DNA of 64,000 nt from assembly GCA_903813345.2 (NCBI GenBank), contig CAIIXF020000002.1:3696001-3760000 (forward strand), given 5' to 3'. The notes below the pieces were generated by a model. It did not search any database. It was not told the DNA's origin and saw only the letters and a list, made by a program, of their open reading frames with translations. Positions 45,101 to 55,681 of the stretch are shown in pieces (positions within the stretch are counted from its first letter, which is position 1; every line of letters begins with the position of its first letter). A program made the translations under genes and the position numbers. This DNA is from Owenia fusiformis. Lineage: Eukaryota; Annelida; Polychaeta; Sabellida; Oweniidae.

Positions 45101-48100
45101 GACTGGTTACCATTCTTCCAAGGCGTTGTTTCAAATTTTCAGTTCGGGAAACAGCACCCGAGTGGACTGAATCAGCAACAACGCATTGAGTCTTGAGCAT
45201 TCTTTTCACACATTGCAATATTTAAAACGATATCACTTTAAAGTCACAAAATCATATTTTCTCCCCTGAATCTAATAATCAACTTTAATTTCCTCAGATT
45301 ACATATTCAGATATTCAATCCATTTGAGCCAGTTCATTCTTAAACAGAACTAATCTCCCTTCTTTGAATTGCGACTTCTCCGTTTTGATGTGTATCCGTC
45401 TTCTTTTTGATTGAATATAAAGGAGTCGAGGGAATGAATAACTGCCAAGTTGACAGCCAAGTTTTTGAAATTGATGTAATCTTCAAATGACCTTGGGTGC
45501 ATTTTTAGATAAGAAGCATGCCATGTAGTCGAGGATGGACCTGTCGTGATACAAAATTCGAATTCAAACAGCCGCCATTTTGTTCACTTCAACGTGATCG
45601 TGAATTTTGTCTTTATTTCCAAACGAGAAATTCCAAAACTCACAAGAAATGATCGAAATATCAGTTCGAATCTTTTGAACTGTTTATCTTGAATTTATAG
45701 TCGGTTTTATTTTCAGAAATTAACGACATCGACGTTTTCATTGTTGGAAAATATCGAGTTTCGATCCTTGGAGCCAATTCTCCTTGCCATGTAGTTATAA
45801 GAAATACTGTGACCTAATTAGCTGAAATATTTGTGTGAATTATAAAATTATATTATTTTAAATCATAATTTTCAGTGAATTTTTTTAACAAACAATTCTA
45901 GACAGTTTTAATTTTTGGCTGGGCGTATTGTTAGATCACACATTCCTTGTTGTATTATGTTGTACATAGAACAATATTATATTAACCTACACAAAAGAAT
46001 AATAAAAATGTCATTTCGGCTATCCCGATAGATAATTAATGGATAAGTAGCCCATGTCCTATTTTTTCAAAATATTTTTCTCATTTAAAAAATAAGCTCT
46101 CGTTTTTCTCATTATAAGCATATGAAAAATATCTCCTGCACTTTGTCAGGGTTAGATGTCTTCAAAATTAGGCTTGCTATACAATTCCCCCACTAAGGGA
46201 GAGAGTCGAAGGCGTGCGAGGCGAATCCTGGAAACCAGGTTCAGGAAAGCAGGGTTAACTTGTTTCCGTTGACATATATCATAAAATGTACGACAGTGTT
46301 GATCAATTTTTGTTGTGTATGTCTCTGTCAAAATCTTACAATATACTTGAAACAGTGTAGCTTTTTTAATATAGTTTTATCGTTCAATTGAGGTATGACA
46401 TGATATGTAACATTAAGGACTTTTTGCTGGAGAAGGGGGTGCTGTTGTTTTTTATACCCTGTAGTATTAATAACGAGGGACCCTTCTAATGAAAGCAATT
46501 TAATTCAGGTTTGAAAACTCCCGAAAATAACACAACTGTCTATACTTACCTTTGCAAAGGCGGATTTGGATGACGGCAATCTCGGATTTTGATTTTGAGG
46601 GCGCAACCTATGCCAACGAGTGATTCTGCACTAACGGGCCAGGGGTCTGTCTCCGTTGTCCGTTAATTTTATGAAAAATACGTATGTTGCAAATTGCCTG
46701 CTTTAGGACGGGCATTGGGATCACTATATTTATATCTAAAAGATTACCGTATACTCTGAAATACTTGAGTATGAACTCCGGTGTGAAAGAAATGATGGTC
46801 CCCCAGAGATTATGGTCCCCTTTCTTAACGGCCCTTCCTGGCCCTGATTGCGTATAAGATAATGAGGGAAAGAGTTGTAGGAGATCACCATATAAATCAA
46901 TGGAGAGTAGGACCATAATTTGACCTCCCACCCTTTTACACCGGTATGAAAGTCACGATACAAGATAGCATTCAAAACCAATGACTAAATCATTAATTAA
47001 AAACTGGACTATTCTACCATTTTGGACATGGCTTGTCTTGTCCCTCTTTGCTGTTATTACATATCATTTTATGGTTAATCTCAGCTTTTCATTTATTAGT
47101 TTCTCCGGCATAGATTCGAAAGAAGCCTTTCAAGTTGATTTGGATCTTGAGATATCGATTCTAAAGAAAGTGGACCCAACAGGCGCATATACCTTGGACA
47201 ACTACGTAGATTCTACTTCAAACGGCGTTACATTATCTGTTGGGGACGATATACGCATCAGTGTACATGCCAAGGACTACTCAGAAAGTATGATAAGGGT
47301 ACACATTATATTGGCGTAGAATAACACTTTCATTAGCCCAATTTCAAAAAGAAATAACATTAGCGCAAAAATATTAGCCTCAGTGATGTGAGCGATCATT
47401 TCTTAAAAGTAATTATATGTTTAGATTTTTTATTTGAGAACTAACATATCGATAGTCTAATATGTAGCTCTGCAATTTATGTAAAGGAGTTCAAAATGAC
47501 AAAAATAAAGTAATTTCTCAGTACATTTGTATCATGGAGGAGTATTCCTTAATTTATGGATGAATCTCTCTATGTAAGATTGCCCACTAAAATGGAGATA
47601 GGATCATCGGCCGAAGGCGCGCCATCTTGTTACAGGAACCGTTTTTGTAACACCATTGTGAAAAGTGGCATTCTACGCCAGACTGAAAATTACAGTCTAT
47701 GAAGCACATCCTCAGATTACTATCATTTGAAAATTCGATTTCCATTGTATATAGTTTATACTTATATCTTTACATGCTTTATTACTCCCTAATTCATGAA
47801 CGTTTTGTTGAAGGTTCCTGTCTGAGCATATTTGATGACCTAGTCGTCACTGGTGACCTTAATGTCGACTCATGTAATCGACTCATTACTTCAAGTGAAT
47901 CGAAAACGCATGCCACTATCGACGAATGTATCAACGATCAAGTCTGTATCGCGTCCAGTCCAAGTGAATTTCCACCGTCGGACTTTAGCGACAGGATCGC
48001 ATCGAGTGTCAACCTAGTTGAATACAATAGTCAAACACAACTATGTAAGAAATATGTGTGTTCGAATACTATTATTGGAAATGAATTTGGCCCTAAGTTT

Positions 48101-51100
48101 GAGGGAGCTGGCACTGCAGAAATATCGTACAAATACATTCCTCAACCAGGTAACTACATGTATAACACATTATTTCATAGCTAATATGTAACAGTAATCC
48201 TTATTGGTCAATGGTCTTTCCCTTTGAAAAATATATTCCCTCAAAAAGTGAGAAGCGGGAATAAACATTTGAACTATTGCCCGATGACGTCACGATTGCA
48301 ACTTCTATTTCCCTTGGAAATGTCTGCGCACCGTTGCGAAAGAAATTATGGTCCCCGGGGATTATGGTCCCCCTTCTCAACGGCCCTTACTGCCATGTAT
48401 AAAGATTCCTAAATTATGTTCATGCTATTGCCCCGAACCGGTCCGTCCTCTCGCTGCAAGCAGGATGAAATTCTTTGTCACAAAGTTTGGCATTTTTTAT
48501 AAAATCAAACGCGCGTCATTGAAACTCACACGATGTAAATAGCATGTCATTTACATCATACCTTGATGGGGAAAAATAGATCTTATATGTTAGAAGTACT
48601 AAATAAAAGTTATCGTGAAAATGAGACAGTCGTTCTCGAGAGAAAAGAGCATAAATGCGCATTTAGAGAGTTTTGGTCCGTTTAAAAATCTGTAAAAAAT
48701 TGGGGTACCTAAAAGCATTGGGAGGCATTATATATTTCAAAATAGACACGAGGAAGTCAATATTGAGCAAGTTATGGCCGTTTTAAATTCAAATAAAACC
48801 GTTAACCCGTACCGGTCCAGCTTTTTGACCCGTACCGGTCAATTTTCGTTAGCTGCGTATACCAAGGGTGGTTACTGCGAGGGCGAAAAACAGAAAAATT
48901 TATGAAAAGGCACAAATAGGCCTACCATACCATTCTACAAAAATGGGACAGCATCTTTTCCATTCAATCGAGGTAAGGCCATGCAGTCGAAGGTAAGCCA
49001 TACAACCGAAGGTAAGCCGTACAACCGAATTTTGCCGATTCAATCTGACGGAGAATGCCGAGCCTCTCTTTTTGACCAATTAGAAACGTCCTCTTCACAT
49101 TCGTGGTTCCCTCGGCTAACTTCGTTTCCAAAGAAAATCTTCGGGCTGCGGGCAATACATGCTGCAAAAATCATTGAAAGATGAACAGGTGTCGCCCTCC
49201 ATAGAATGAAATATTTGCTTAATATGAATAGTGAATACGATGTGGAAATGACAATTAAACAAAGATTACGTGATAGGGCTACATTTAAAACAAATTTCAA
49301 CATTTTAACTAGACAAATGGCCACCATTTTCAAAATGGTTGCTCACTAGCCAAATTGTCATTTTTAAATGAGCGGCCATTTTGAAAATCAGCTTCTGAGC
49401 AGAACTTCTACCCTTATAGGGTATATGTGTAGAAAATATGAACAAAACCGGGCCAACTGTATTTGAATTATTGCCTGGACGAACGGACATACGGTAGGAC
49501 GTACGGATAGACGGGCGGACGGAGGCGTTTCCAATATCCCTCCGAACTTCGTTCGATGGGATAATAAACCTTCAAACCGATTACAACTATTAGTTCATTT
49601 ATTATTTCACATCATATAACTATTGAATGTTTGTAAATAGATATACAAGATTGCTATGATGCCTCAACTATAAAAATCATATCAGCTTCATTACTGTAAA
49701 AGGCAGCTTCATCTTCCTCTTTGTCAGCATAAATTCTAATTTCGTCTTCTTACGTGGTCGAGGCATTTTCCAAAACAGGTTCGGGTTATTTTGATGAATG
49801 TATGATAACTGATAGGAGTAAAGCTTTGCCTATGATCTGACAAGCCTACATGATTTAGTATGCAAAATTTGAAATTGATCAAAATAATGTAAATTATGAT
49901 ATTGACCCCATCTGTGTATGAGGGGTTCTTTTGGGCATGGCAGGGCGGAATAGTTAACACTTCACTATCAATAATTAAGGGGAATTTGATTCCCATAATT
50001 AAATTGGGATTATGAACTTTGTACAGCTAGTTAACAAGATTCAGTGTAAACTCGGTCAAACTCGGTAAGCAAAACACTATTGTTTTACATGTTTGCTTTC
50101 AAAATACGTCCATTTTCATTCGGCATATTAATTGTGATTTTCCCGTGCATATAAAGATCTTAGACCCATTCCGTATTAACACGTGAATATCCCATTCCGT
50201 ATGAGCAAGCAAGGTGGAATGCATCGAAATCTTTATTGGAGATTAAAATCCCCATTCCACCCGTGTGTACCCCTTGCATTCGTTCAACTTTACTTCTTAA
50301 AAGAGCGGTAGTTTATAACTACACTGTATATTCTGCGCCAGGGTAATCCGCGTGGAGTCCTCACTGGTGATCCAATCGATTACGCTGGTTACCGAAACGG
50401 TTCGTCTCGGTAACAAAATGTCGAGACGTCGAATGTACGATTTTTTCGCTATTTCACACGTTGTCACGCCTTGCCATCGACAAGGTACAGTTACAAAATA
50501 TACCGTAGTACACTTTAGATGAACGATGTCACAATTTAACCGATTTGAAGCAAAGGCAATGATGTATGTTTGACGTAGATTTTAAAAAATAATCTGAGGA
50601 ATGCATTAAAGATGTCATGTTTGATTTTTTTGTGTATTCCTTTAGGAAAACATTTAACTTTCTAATAACGTTAAAAGATTTTCGAACAGTGCTCGATTTT
50701 TTTCGTAGTCAATCTACCCATATAATTGGTCGGTTGGAAAAGGTTGTGTTTTTACACATTTCCTTTGATCATTTCCTCCCCTGTCGTCTAAGAGTTACGA
50801 AGATTTTCATGAGAATATGTTTCTTTAAGAAGATTTACTAAGCATTATCACTTTGGCTATAATTTAAAAAATCATAAGTGTACGTTATCAACTCGAATGT
50901 ACGTCATACGTTGTCCCATTGAACTTACTCAATTCACAGTTAGCCCTAATAAAGACAACGTATTTTTCATAACACTAACAGACAGGGGAGTCAGATGCAT
51001 TTAAAATTGAAACAGAACAATTAGAGAATTACTTCAATTTGAGTGAACTCTTGAAACTTTCCAGATATATCATAAACGGGATTTTAAAAAGTCATATTCA

Positions 51101-54100
51101 ACAAGCTAGTATAAATCGGTAGATCTATCTATCAAGGTAAACAGATAAAAGGTACAGACGCCAAATAATCAAACAGGCTGGAAGCAGATTCCATGGCAGT
51201 ACTAGTCTTCAACATATTCTATTCCGAGACACTGGATGGGAGTTTGAGCTGGAAGCTAACACCAAATGGGCACAAATTAACCATCAACACAACAATACTT
51301 TCATGAAATGAAAAAGCAAAAAAAATGCTTGAACATATTCGTTAAAGATCACTTGTTACTCATAAAAAATCTTAATGAATTTAGAAATGAAATCATTCAA
51401 TTACCTGGACAACGTACATTCGAGTTGACAACGCACATTTCTGATTTTTATGAATAACAATAAATACTTGAATATTTATTAATCTCCACCGTTCCTAAAT
51501 TGTGTAGTATAGAGAAACATATTCTAAGGGAAATAATGATCAAAGCAAATGTGAAAAACCTGAAATTTTCCAACCGATCAATTTACGAAAAAATCGAGCA
51601 CTGTTCGAAAATCTTTTAACGTAATTAGAAAGTTGAATGTCGTCCTTAACGAATACACACGAAACTAAACATGAACTCTTTCAAGTATTTCCAAGATAAT
51701 TTTTTCAAATCCTACATCACACCTGCATCATCGTCTTTGCTTCAAATCGGTTAAATTGTGACATCGTACATCTAAAGTGTACTACGGTATATTTTGTCAC
51801 TGTACCTTGTCGATGGTTAGGCGTGGTTGTAGGCAGAATCCCAACGACGTTTTTCTCACAAACGTATATCAGTATCATATGTTTTATAAAATGTACATTT
51901 TTGCGAAAAACAACAGAATCGTCGATTTGATTCCTCACTTAGGTTACAGAAACGGTTTGGGTTAAAAGTGCAGCTCTTATCTGTTTTTCGAAATACCGTT
52001 TCTGTAACTTAAGTGACAAATTAAATCGACGATTCTGTTGTCTTCTGAACTATTTGTTCGCAAATGTGTAAATTTTTTTAAACATATGTTACTGATACAC
52101 GTTTGTGTTAAAAATGTCGTGAGAAGTCTTTAAAAAGTGTATAATGTCATTGTGACCTTGAGCTAAGATCTCTAATAAAGAATAGCTCAACATATACAGC
52201 AAGCATATATTATAAATTAATCTATAGATGAATATAGTAGAATATAATGTTGCTCACTATCGTAACATGTGAAATAAGGAAAAAAGAAAAATCCTAGCTT
52301 CGATGTTCCGACATTTTGTTAGTACCGAAACGAACCATTTCGGTAACCAGCGTAATCGAGTGGATCACCAGTGGTCTAACTCAAACCTTTGAACCACGGT
52401 GCTTTATAAAACATAAATATCGATGACCATAAAATAATGCTTTTCTTTAATTAGTTTCTGCCTCTCTGGTCATTACTACTTTTGTTTAGAATTGAACCTG
52501 CTCGTTTGGTTGCTTTCGAGTTTTATGTTTCATTTTGCTTAAGAATTTTCTTTTATTCCAGTTGGGCCGTCTGGATTAATGGTTGTTGGCGTAGAAGTGA
52601 GTCCAACGGAGGATTTCGAAGAAGCGATATCACTTTATGAACAAAAGTCGATGTTCGGGTTCGTTTGTTTCTCTTTCATAAAATTCTCTCATTATTTTAG
52701 GATTCAGCTTAACAGGTTCAGTAATAAAAGTCACTTATTGAAAACAAAAGAAAATTAAAACAAAGCATGTGGATGTTAAACAAACACAGGTTCTAACAAA
52801 TTAATCAATATACATGATGCACCAATCAATTTAGATATAACTTTCTAAATAATTAAGGAAATAAATCTTTTTTTATATACAGGGTGTCCGAAAAATAATG
52901 TTTATTATGCTCTAAAGTTTTTATTTGATAAAGAAACAAATGGCAACATAGTGAGACATTGGACCAAGGGCCCAAGGCCCAATGTCCAATATTTCACTAT
53001 TTTGACCGCAGAAATGACGTTATTGGTATTATTACCACCGTTTATTACTAGGGCTGTCATCACATCGATCCGAAGTCGACATGAAACTCGGGTCGGAAGG
53101 CTCAGGTCGGGTCACGAACACCTACTTACCAATCTTGGGTCGGGTCAGAACCCCTGGGTCAGAACAATCAGGAATATCGTAAATTATCGTAAAATGCTTA
53201 ATATTCCCGGCAAAAATTTCAAACTTTTAGCTAGCCAATTTCTTGTGTACGTATAATTACCTACATAAAATAATTTTCAGTTCTTCTCTACGATTTAATG
53301 CTAAGTTTCTAAAATTTTTCCTTCATCAAAGCATTTACATGCAGTAATGATGAGACGACCCCTTCAGTAATAAACATGGTCTGATATTCTGCTGTTAAAA
53401 TAAGGATTTTAAAGTTCTATATAGAATGAAGTATTCTAAAGTGGATATTGGCTATTATAAACACATCAGGAATACAGGGATACCAAAGGAGTGGTATCGA
53501 TATGGAGAACTTTTTGAACACACGTTTCTCTTAAACCAGTCATAAAAAAATCCAAAAATTTAACACATCGTCAATTTAATGGTCATCTTTTGATTGGTAA
53601 CAATATAATTTGAAAAAAAGATATATAGTTTCATCTATATTGTTTTAGAAAACACATCAAACACTTGTTTTTTTCTTGGTAACATGTTTCCAGAGTGAAA
53701 TGAAACATCTTTCCGAACCTCATTGGAACAAAACGACATAAACAGAGCATGTTTAGGTCTCTCAATATTGTAATTGTACCTAAAAGGTCGATTTAAAAAA
53801 GTATCTCGTTAATGAAATAAAAGGTTTATCTTGATTTTTATCTATTTTGGGGGGATTTTGTTTTAATTTTTTGAATACTTTTTTAAAATCAACCAAAAGT
53901 TCCTTTGTATAACTTTAATATTGAGAGGTCTAAAAACATGCTGTATACTAGTATGCTATTCTGTTCCAACAAGGTTCGGAAAGACATTTTATTTCATTCT
54001 CAAGAATTGGTAGAAAGGAGCAAAAACATTGCACTAAAAAAATGTAAACAAGAACAGTACCTGTTATATAAAATATTTCTAAATATTTTTTCCATTAAAT

Positions 54101-55681
54101 TGTTGCCAATCAGTCAACATTGTTTTTCTCTTAAACCAATCATTGAAAACATTCTGTAAAAACACGTTTTTTTATGTAATGTTGACTGATTGACAACAAT
54201 TAAATGCGAAAATTATTTAGAAATATTTTATTGTAAATGTTTTTGTTAACATGTTTTGTTTTCATAGTGCAATTGTTTTTGCTCCTTTCTACTAATTCTT
54301 GAGAATGAATTAAAATGTCTTTCCGAACCTCGTTGGAACAAAATAGCATATACAACATATTTTTGGACCTCTCAATATTATAGTTATACAAAGGGATTCT
54401 TGGTTGATTTTAAAAAAGTATTCAAAAAATTAAAACAAACCCCCCCAAAATAGATAAAAATCAAGATAAACCTTTTATTTCATTAACAAGATACATTTTT
54501 AAAATCAACCAAAAATGCTTTTGTACAATTACAATATTTAGAGACCTAAACATGTTGTGTTTATGTCGATTTGTTCCAATGAGGTTCGGAAAAATGTTTC
54601 ATTTCACTCTGGAAACATGATACCAAGAACAAAACAAGTGTTTGATGTGTTTTCTATAACAATATAGATGAAAGTATCTATATTTTTTTCAAATTATATT
54701 GTTACCATTCAAAAGATGACCATTAAATCCAAAATCCCAGTAACCTTTCCTTTAAGCGTTGGAGACATCGTCTAATTGTGGCGCCTAAGCACAATATATG
54801 AACAACTGATCATAGTCGACCGGAGTCTCCATGTCATATAAGTCTGGTTTAATCTATAAAGTAGTTATTTTGATGAAAATTAAGCGTATCGAAATCGATA
54901 CTGGAGAGGTTAAGCAAATACGGTTTTTCAAAACGTATACGTAAACGTAAGTACATTGAATCAACATAGGATTGTATCGCTTTAGTCTACTTCAGATACC
55001 CGTTCAACTTCAAAGTTGCGTGTTTAGAACGGGAGTTTTTAATTTTTCACGTTGCTATCAACGGGAATCATTATACTCATGTCTGTTGAATACTATCCTT
55101 GCAATTTTGATTTCGATGCAGAGTATAATTCTTTCTGAAGAAGATGATGTATGTTACGCATGATTTAACTCCCATAATCTTACGAAACGAGCTCGTTTAA
55201 AATATGTATTAGAAAACCAGCTATTGAACTTCATCAATGGGATACTATGTAATCATTACAAGCTATGGTGTAGTCTAAACAAACACTAGAGCTGAACGGC
55301 TATTTATGTGTGAACTCTAGATGTACTTGTATAGGGCCGATTGATACGTTTAAGTTGCGTTTTGGATTTTATACGGTAGCTTAACCTCTCCACTTCCCGC
55401 CCGCCTTCTTAAATGCGAAGACTACGACTGTTACCATCGCTTGATACTGGGCATGGTCAATGACGATTTGAGGGTGGCGTTTTAACAGCTTTTTAATTGT
55501 AGATGATTAAAGAAAACCTTTAATTGTAGTTTGACGATCGGAAGTTGCTACAACTACGAAAAAGATTTGATAGATTACGGCAGTAGTGGTAGTGGGAGTG
55601 GCGAATTTCCGGGCGAATCTTTTGGCCGAGGTGGCTGGTATACTGCACAAATGTATCCACTGAAACACCATGAAATTTCAG
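30813..55681 (+). CDS. Secreted ZP-domain-like protein, at least 9 exons, 3' end not found
   Basis: Exons: 30813-30854, 32668-32719, 37336-37461, 43300-43478, 43735-43877, 47100-47287, 47814-48149, 52562-52658 and 55530-55681. They total 1315 nt (about 438 codons), with all phases agreeing. Seen: a signal peptide split by intron 1 (MTSQVRFASLLSGL then IVALVLDGTSA); a first module with four cysteines (C36, C85, C127, C163), as in ZP-N, ending in FITAQC; then a second module with FQVDLDLEISI and VGDDIRISVHAKD and six cysteines from SCLSI to LCKKYVC, as in ZP-C. Such proteins polymerise extracellularly in coats, cuticles or egg envelopes; the tissue is unknown. Exon 8 could instead end at GTGAGT (52597), which would make exon 9 end with a stop after about 18 codons. 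I prefer the 52658 donor because exon 9 then stays open with a cysteine. Final exons and membrane anchor were not seen. Confidence 0.75.
33088..33120 (+). repeat. CTA trinucleotide microsatellite
   Basis: About eleven CTA/TAC units in intron 2 of the ZP-like gene. It gives a poly-Ser frame on the minus strand that is an artefact. Confidence 0.9.
34159..34220 (+). ncRNA. Near-perfect 62-nt hairpin, candidate small-RNA precursor
   Basis: Arms 34159-34183 (TTGACTTAACATGGGGATAT onward) and 34196-34220 pair over 25 bp with a single G:U, around an 11-13 nt loop. Weaker pairing (TCTCTA with TGGAGA) continues outside. It stands in an otherwise plain AT-rich intron. It could be a microRNA-like precursor or a very short foldback element; only expression would decide. 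Strand chosen to match the host intron. Confidence 0.4.
36306..37134. mobile_element. Inverted-repeat element with ACGTTC-rich interior
   Basis: CTATCACACCAAACTAGTTC at 36310 pairs with the end at 37114-37130 (TAGTTTGGTGTGATAG), and complementarity extends about 35 bp with mismatches. An extra inner copy, GTTTGGTGTGAAAG, sits at about 36709. The interior is crowded with CGTTC, ACGTCC and GTACGT words on one strand. No credible protein. Lies 200 bp upstream of exon 3 of the ZP-like gene. Confidence 0.75.
37523..38515. repeat. 33-bp minisatellite, about 30 units
   Basis: Unit of the form TTCTTGTATGAGTACCCGTG CAAGATACAGAGT, exactly 33 bp between well-kept copies, starting 60 bp after the exon 3 donor of the ZP-like gene. 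Because 33 is a multiple of 3 and the unit lacks stops in several frames, both strands show long repeated frames of up to 180 codons. Variant units (AGAGGT for AGAGTT, CTCGTG for CCCGTG) are interspersed in higher-order patterns. Confidence 0.95.
39653..40408 (-). pseudogene. Degraded transposon ORF with MFHALTGTDTTSGF motif, left arm
   Basis: Minus-strand frames give KGCRTFMIRSVDSNVVIAL, then after frame breaks PMFHALTGTDTTSGFYHHSK and FKQWNLCNDL, then a C-terminal fragment. These match a transposon-associated protein type common in invertebrate genomes, with HEEADTR-like, RSVDSDVV-like and FHAxTGCDT-like motifs (recalled, not searched). The usual Cys of GCDT is Thr here. Function of the parent protein is uncertain. 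Confidence 0.65.
40810..41775 (+). pseudogene. Degraded transposon ORF, right arm copy with Cys-rich tail
   Basis: Plus-strand counterpart of the left arm: MIRSVDSNVLVIALACASEL, YRYIPVHEIARALGPQRS, MFHAHTGTDTTSGLYH, then a stop and frameshifts. It ends in a Cys-rich segment, KCGCTKCDCKGNCKCHG (about 41681-41731), as in intact relatives of this protein type. It is interrupted by the 41158 insertion. Confidence 0.7.
41158..41368. mobile_element. Short element with CAGGCCCGTAGCCAGG termini
   Basis: 16-bp perfect inverted ends (41158-41173 and 41353-41368), flanked by GCCCA (41153-41157 and 41369-41373). Read with 14-bp ends, the flanks share TGGCCCA. G-rich and C-rich near the ends. This type is common in invertebrate DNA. 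Inserted in the right-arm transposon ORF. Confidence 0.85.
42266..42593. mobile_element. 328-bp element with CAGGCCTGTCAACT termini
   Basis: 14-bp perfect inverted ends with CTTCTG duplicated on each side (42260-42265 and 42594-42599). The other arm of the host palindrome retains the single unfilled site at 39249-39254 (CAGAAG in its context). The interior has GCGTGACA and GAACGAAATGCGTA repeats. The CAG-starting termini resemble hAT-type elements, but that is a guess. Confidence 0.9.
44582..45198. repeat. Tandem pair of long imperfect hairpins, about 490 bp apart
   Basis: Hairpin 1 (44582-44715) pairs AAGCCTTGGACTCAGTGCAT and GATGTTGTTTCC with GGGAAACAACATCT and ATGCAGTGCGTCTTGGGCTT. Hairpin 2 (45077-45198) has the same plan with many substitutions (GGCGTTGTTTC with GGGAAACAGCACCC). 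Sequence after each copy is also related. Intron 5 of the ZP-like gene. Confidence 0.65.
45199..46789 (+). other. Middle of intron 5 of the ZP-like gene
   Basis: No feature recognised in 45540-46590 beyond AT-rich sequence. Confidence 0.35.
46790..46950 (+). repeat. Dispersed repeat with CCGGTGTAAAAGGGT end, intron 5 copy
   Basis: Inverted match to 22110-22240, ending CACCCTTTTACACCGG just before exon 6 of the ZP-like gene (47100). The segment GATTATGGTCCCC is shared with 48350. Confidence 0.75.
48340..48405 (+). repeat. Partial copy of the GATTATGGTCCCC dispersed repeat
   Basis: About 60 bp match the left part of the 46790 copy (ATTATGGTCCC, TTCTCAACGGCCCTT), then the match ends. Confidence 0.6.
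48406..50361 (+). other. Proximal intron 7 of the ZP-like gene
   Basis: Contains short direct repeats (CCCGTACCGGTC, 48810-48840; AAGGTAAGCC(A/G)TACAACCGAA, 48990-49028) and the 49330 repeat, otherwise unrecognised. Confidence 0.35.
49330..49560 (-). repeat. Dispersed repeat with GGACGGACGG tract and CAAAATGGC motifs
   Basis: Reverse-strand relative of the 60476 repeat: AAAATGGTTGCTCAC, ATGAGCGGCCATTTTGAAAA and a tract of imperfect GGACGTACGGATAGACG units. Confidence 0.6.
50362..52373. mobile_element. 2-kb foldback element containing two internal hairpins
   Basis: Outer ends CACTGGTGATCCAATCGATT (50362) and the complementary end at 52373 match for about 58 bp. Inside, hairpin A (about 50450-51840) has arms sharing TTGTGACATCGTACATCTAA-type and CGAGCACTGTTCGAAAATC sequence. 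Hairpin B (about 51850-52110) pairs CAACAGAATCGTCGATTTGA and GGTTACAGAAACGG with their complements. The GGTTACCGAAACGG motif of the termini recurs inside hairpin B. No coding capacity. Intron 7 of the ZP-like gene. Confidence 0.88.
53574..54728. mobile_element. 1.15-kb palindrome whose arms are themselves hairpins
   Basis: Left arm 53574 to about 54118 and right arm about 54178 to 54728 are inverted copies (outer ATTTAATGGTCATCTTTTG; inner TTGTTGCCAATCAGTCAACA). Within each arm CTTTCCGAACCTCATTGGAA and its complement recur about 250 bp apart, so each arm can fold alone. The loop is about 60 bp. Intron 8 of the ZP-like gene. Confidence 0.9.
54904..55394. mobile_element. Nonautonomous element, GAGAGGTTAAGC termini, copy 3
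   Basis: The termini GAGAGGTTAAGC and GCTTAACCTCTC bound about 490 bp whose interior aligns along its length with copy 1 (for example TTTAGTCTACTTCAGATAC and AACGAGCTCGTTTAAAATAT). It lies in the last visible intron of the ZP-like gene, about 135 bp before exon 9. The flanking duplication is unclear (ACTG versus CACTT). Confidence 0.85.
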
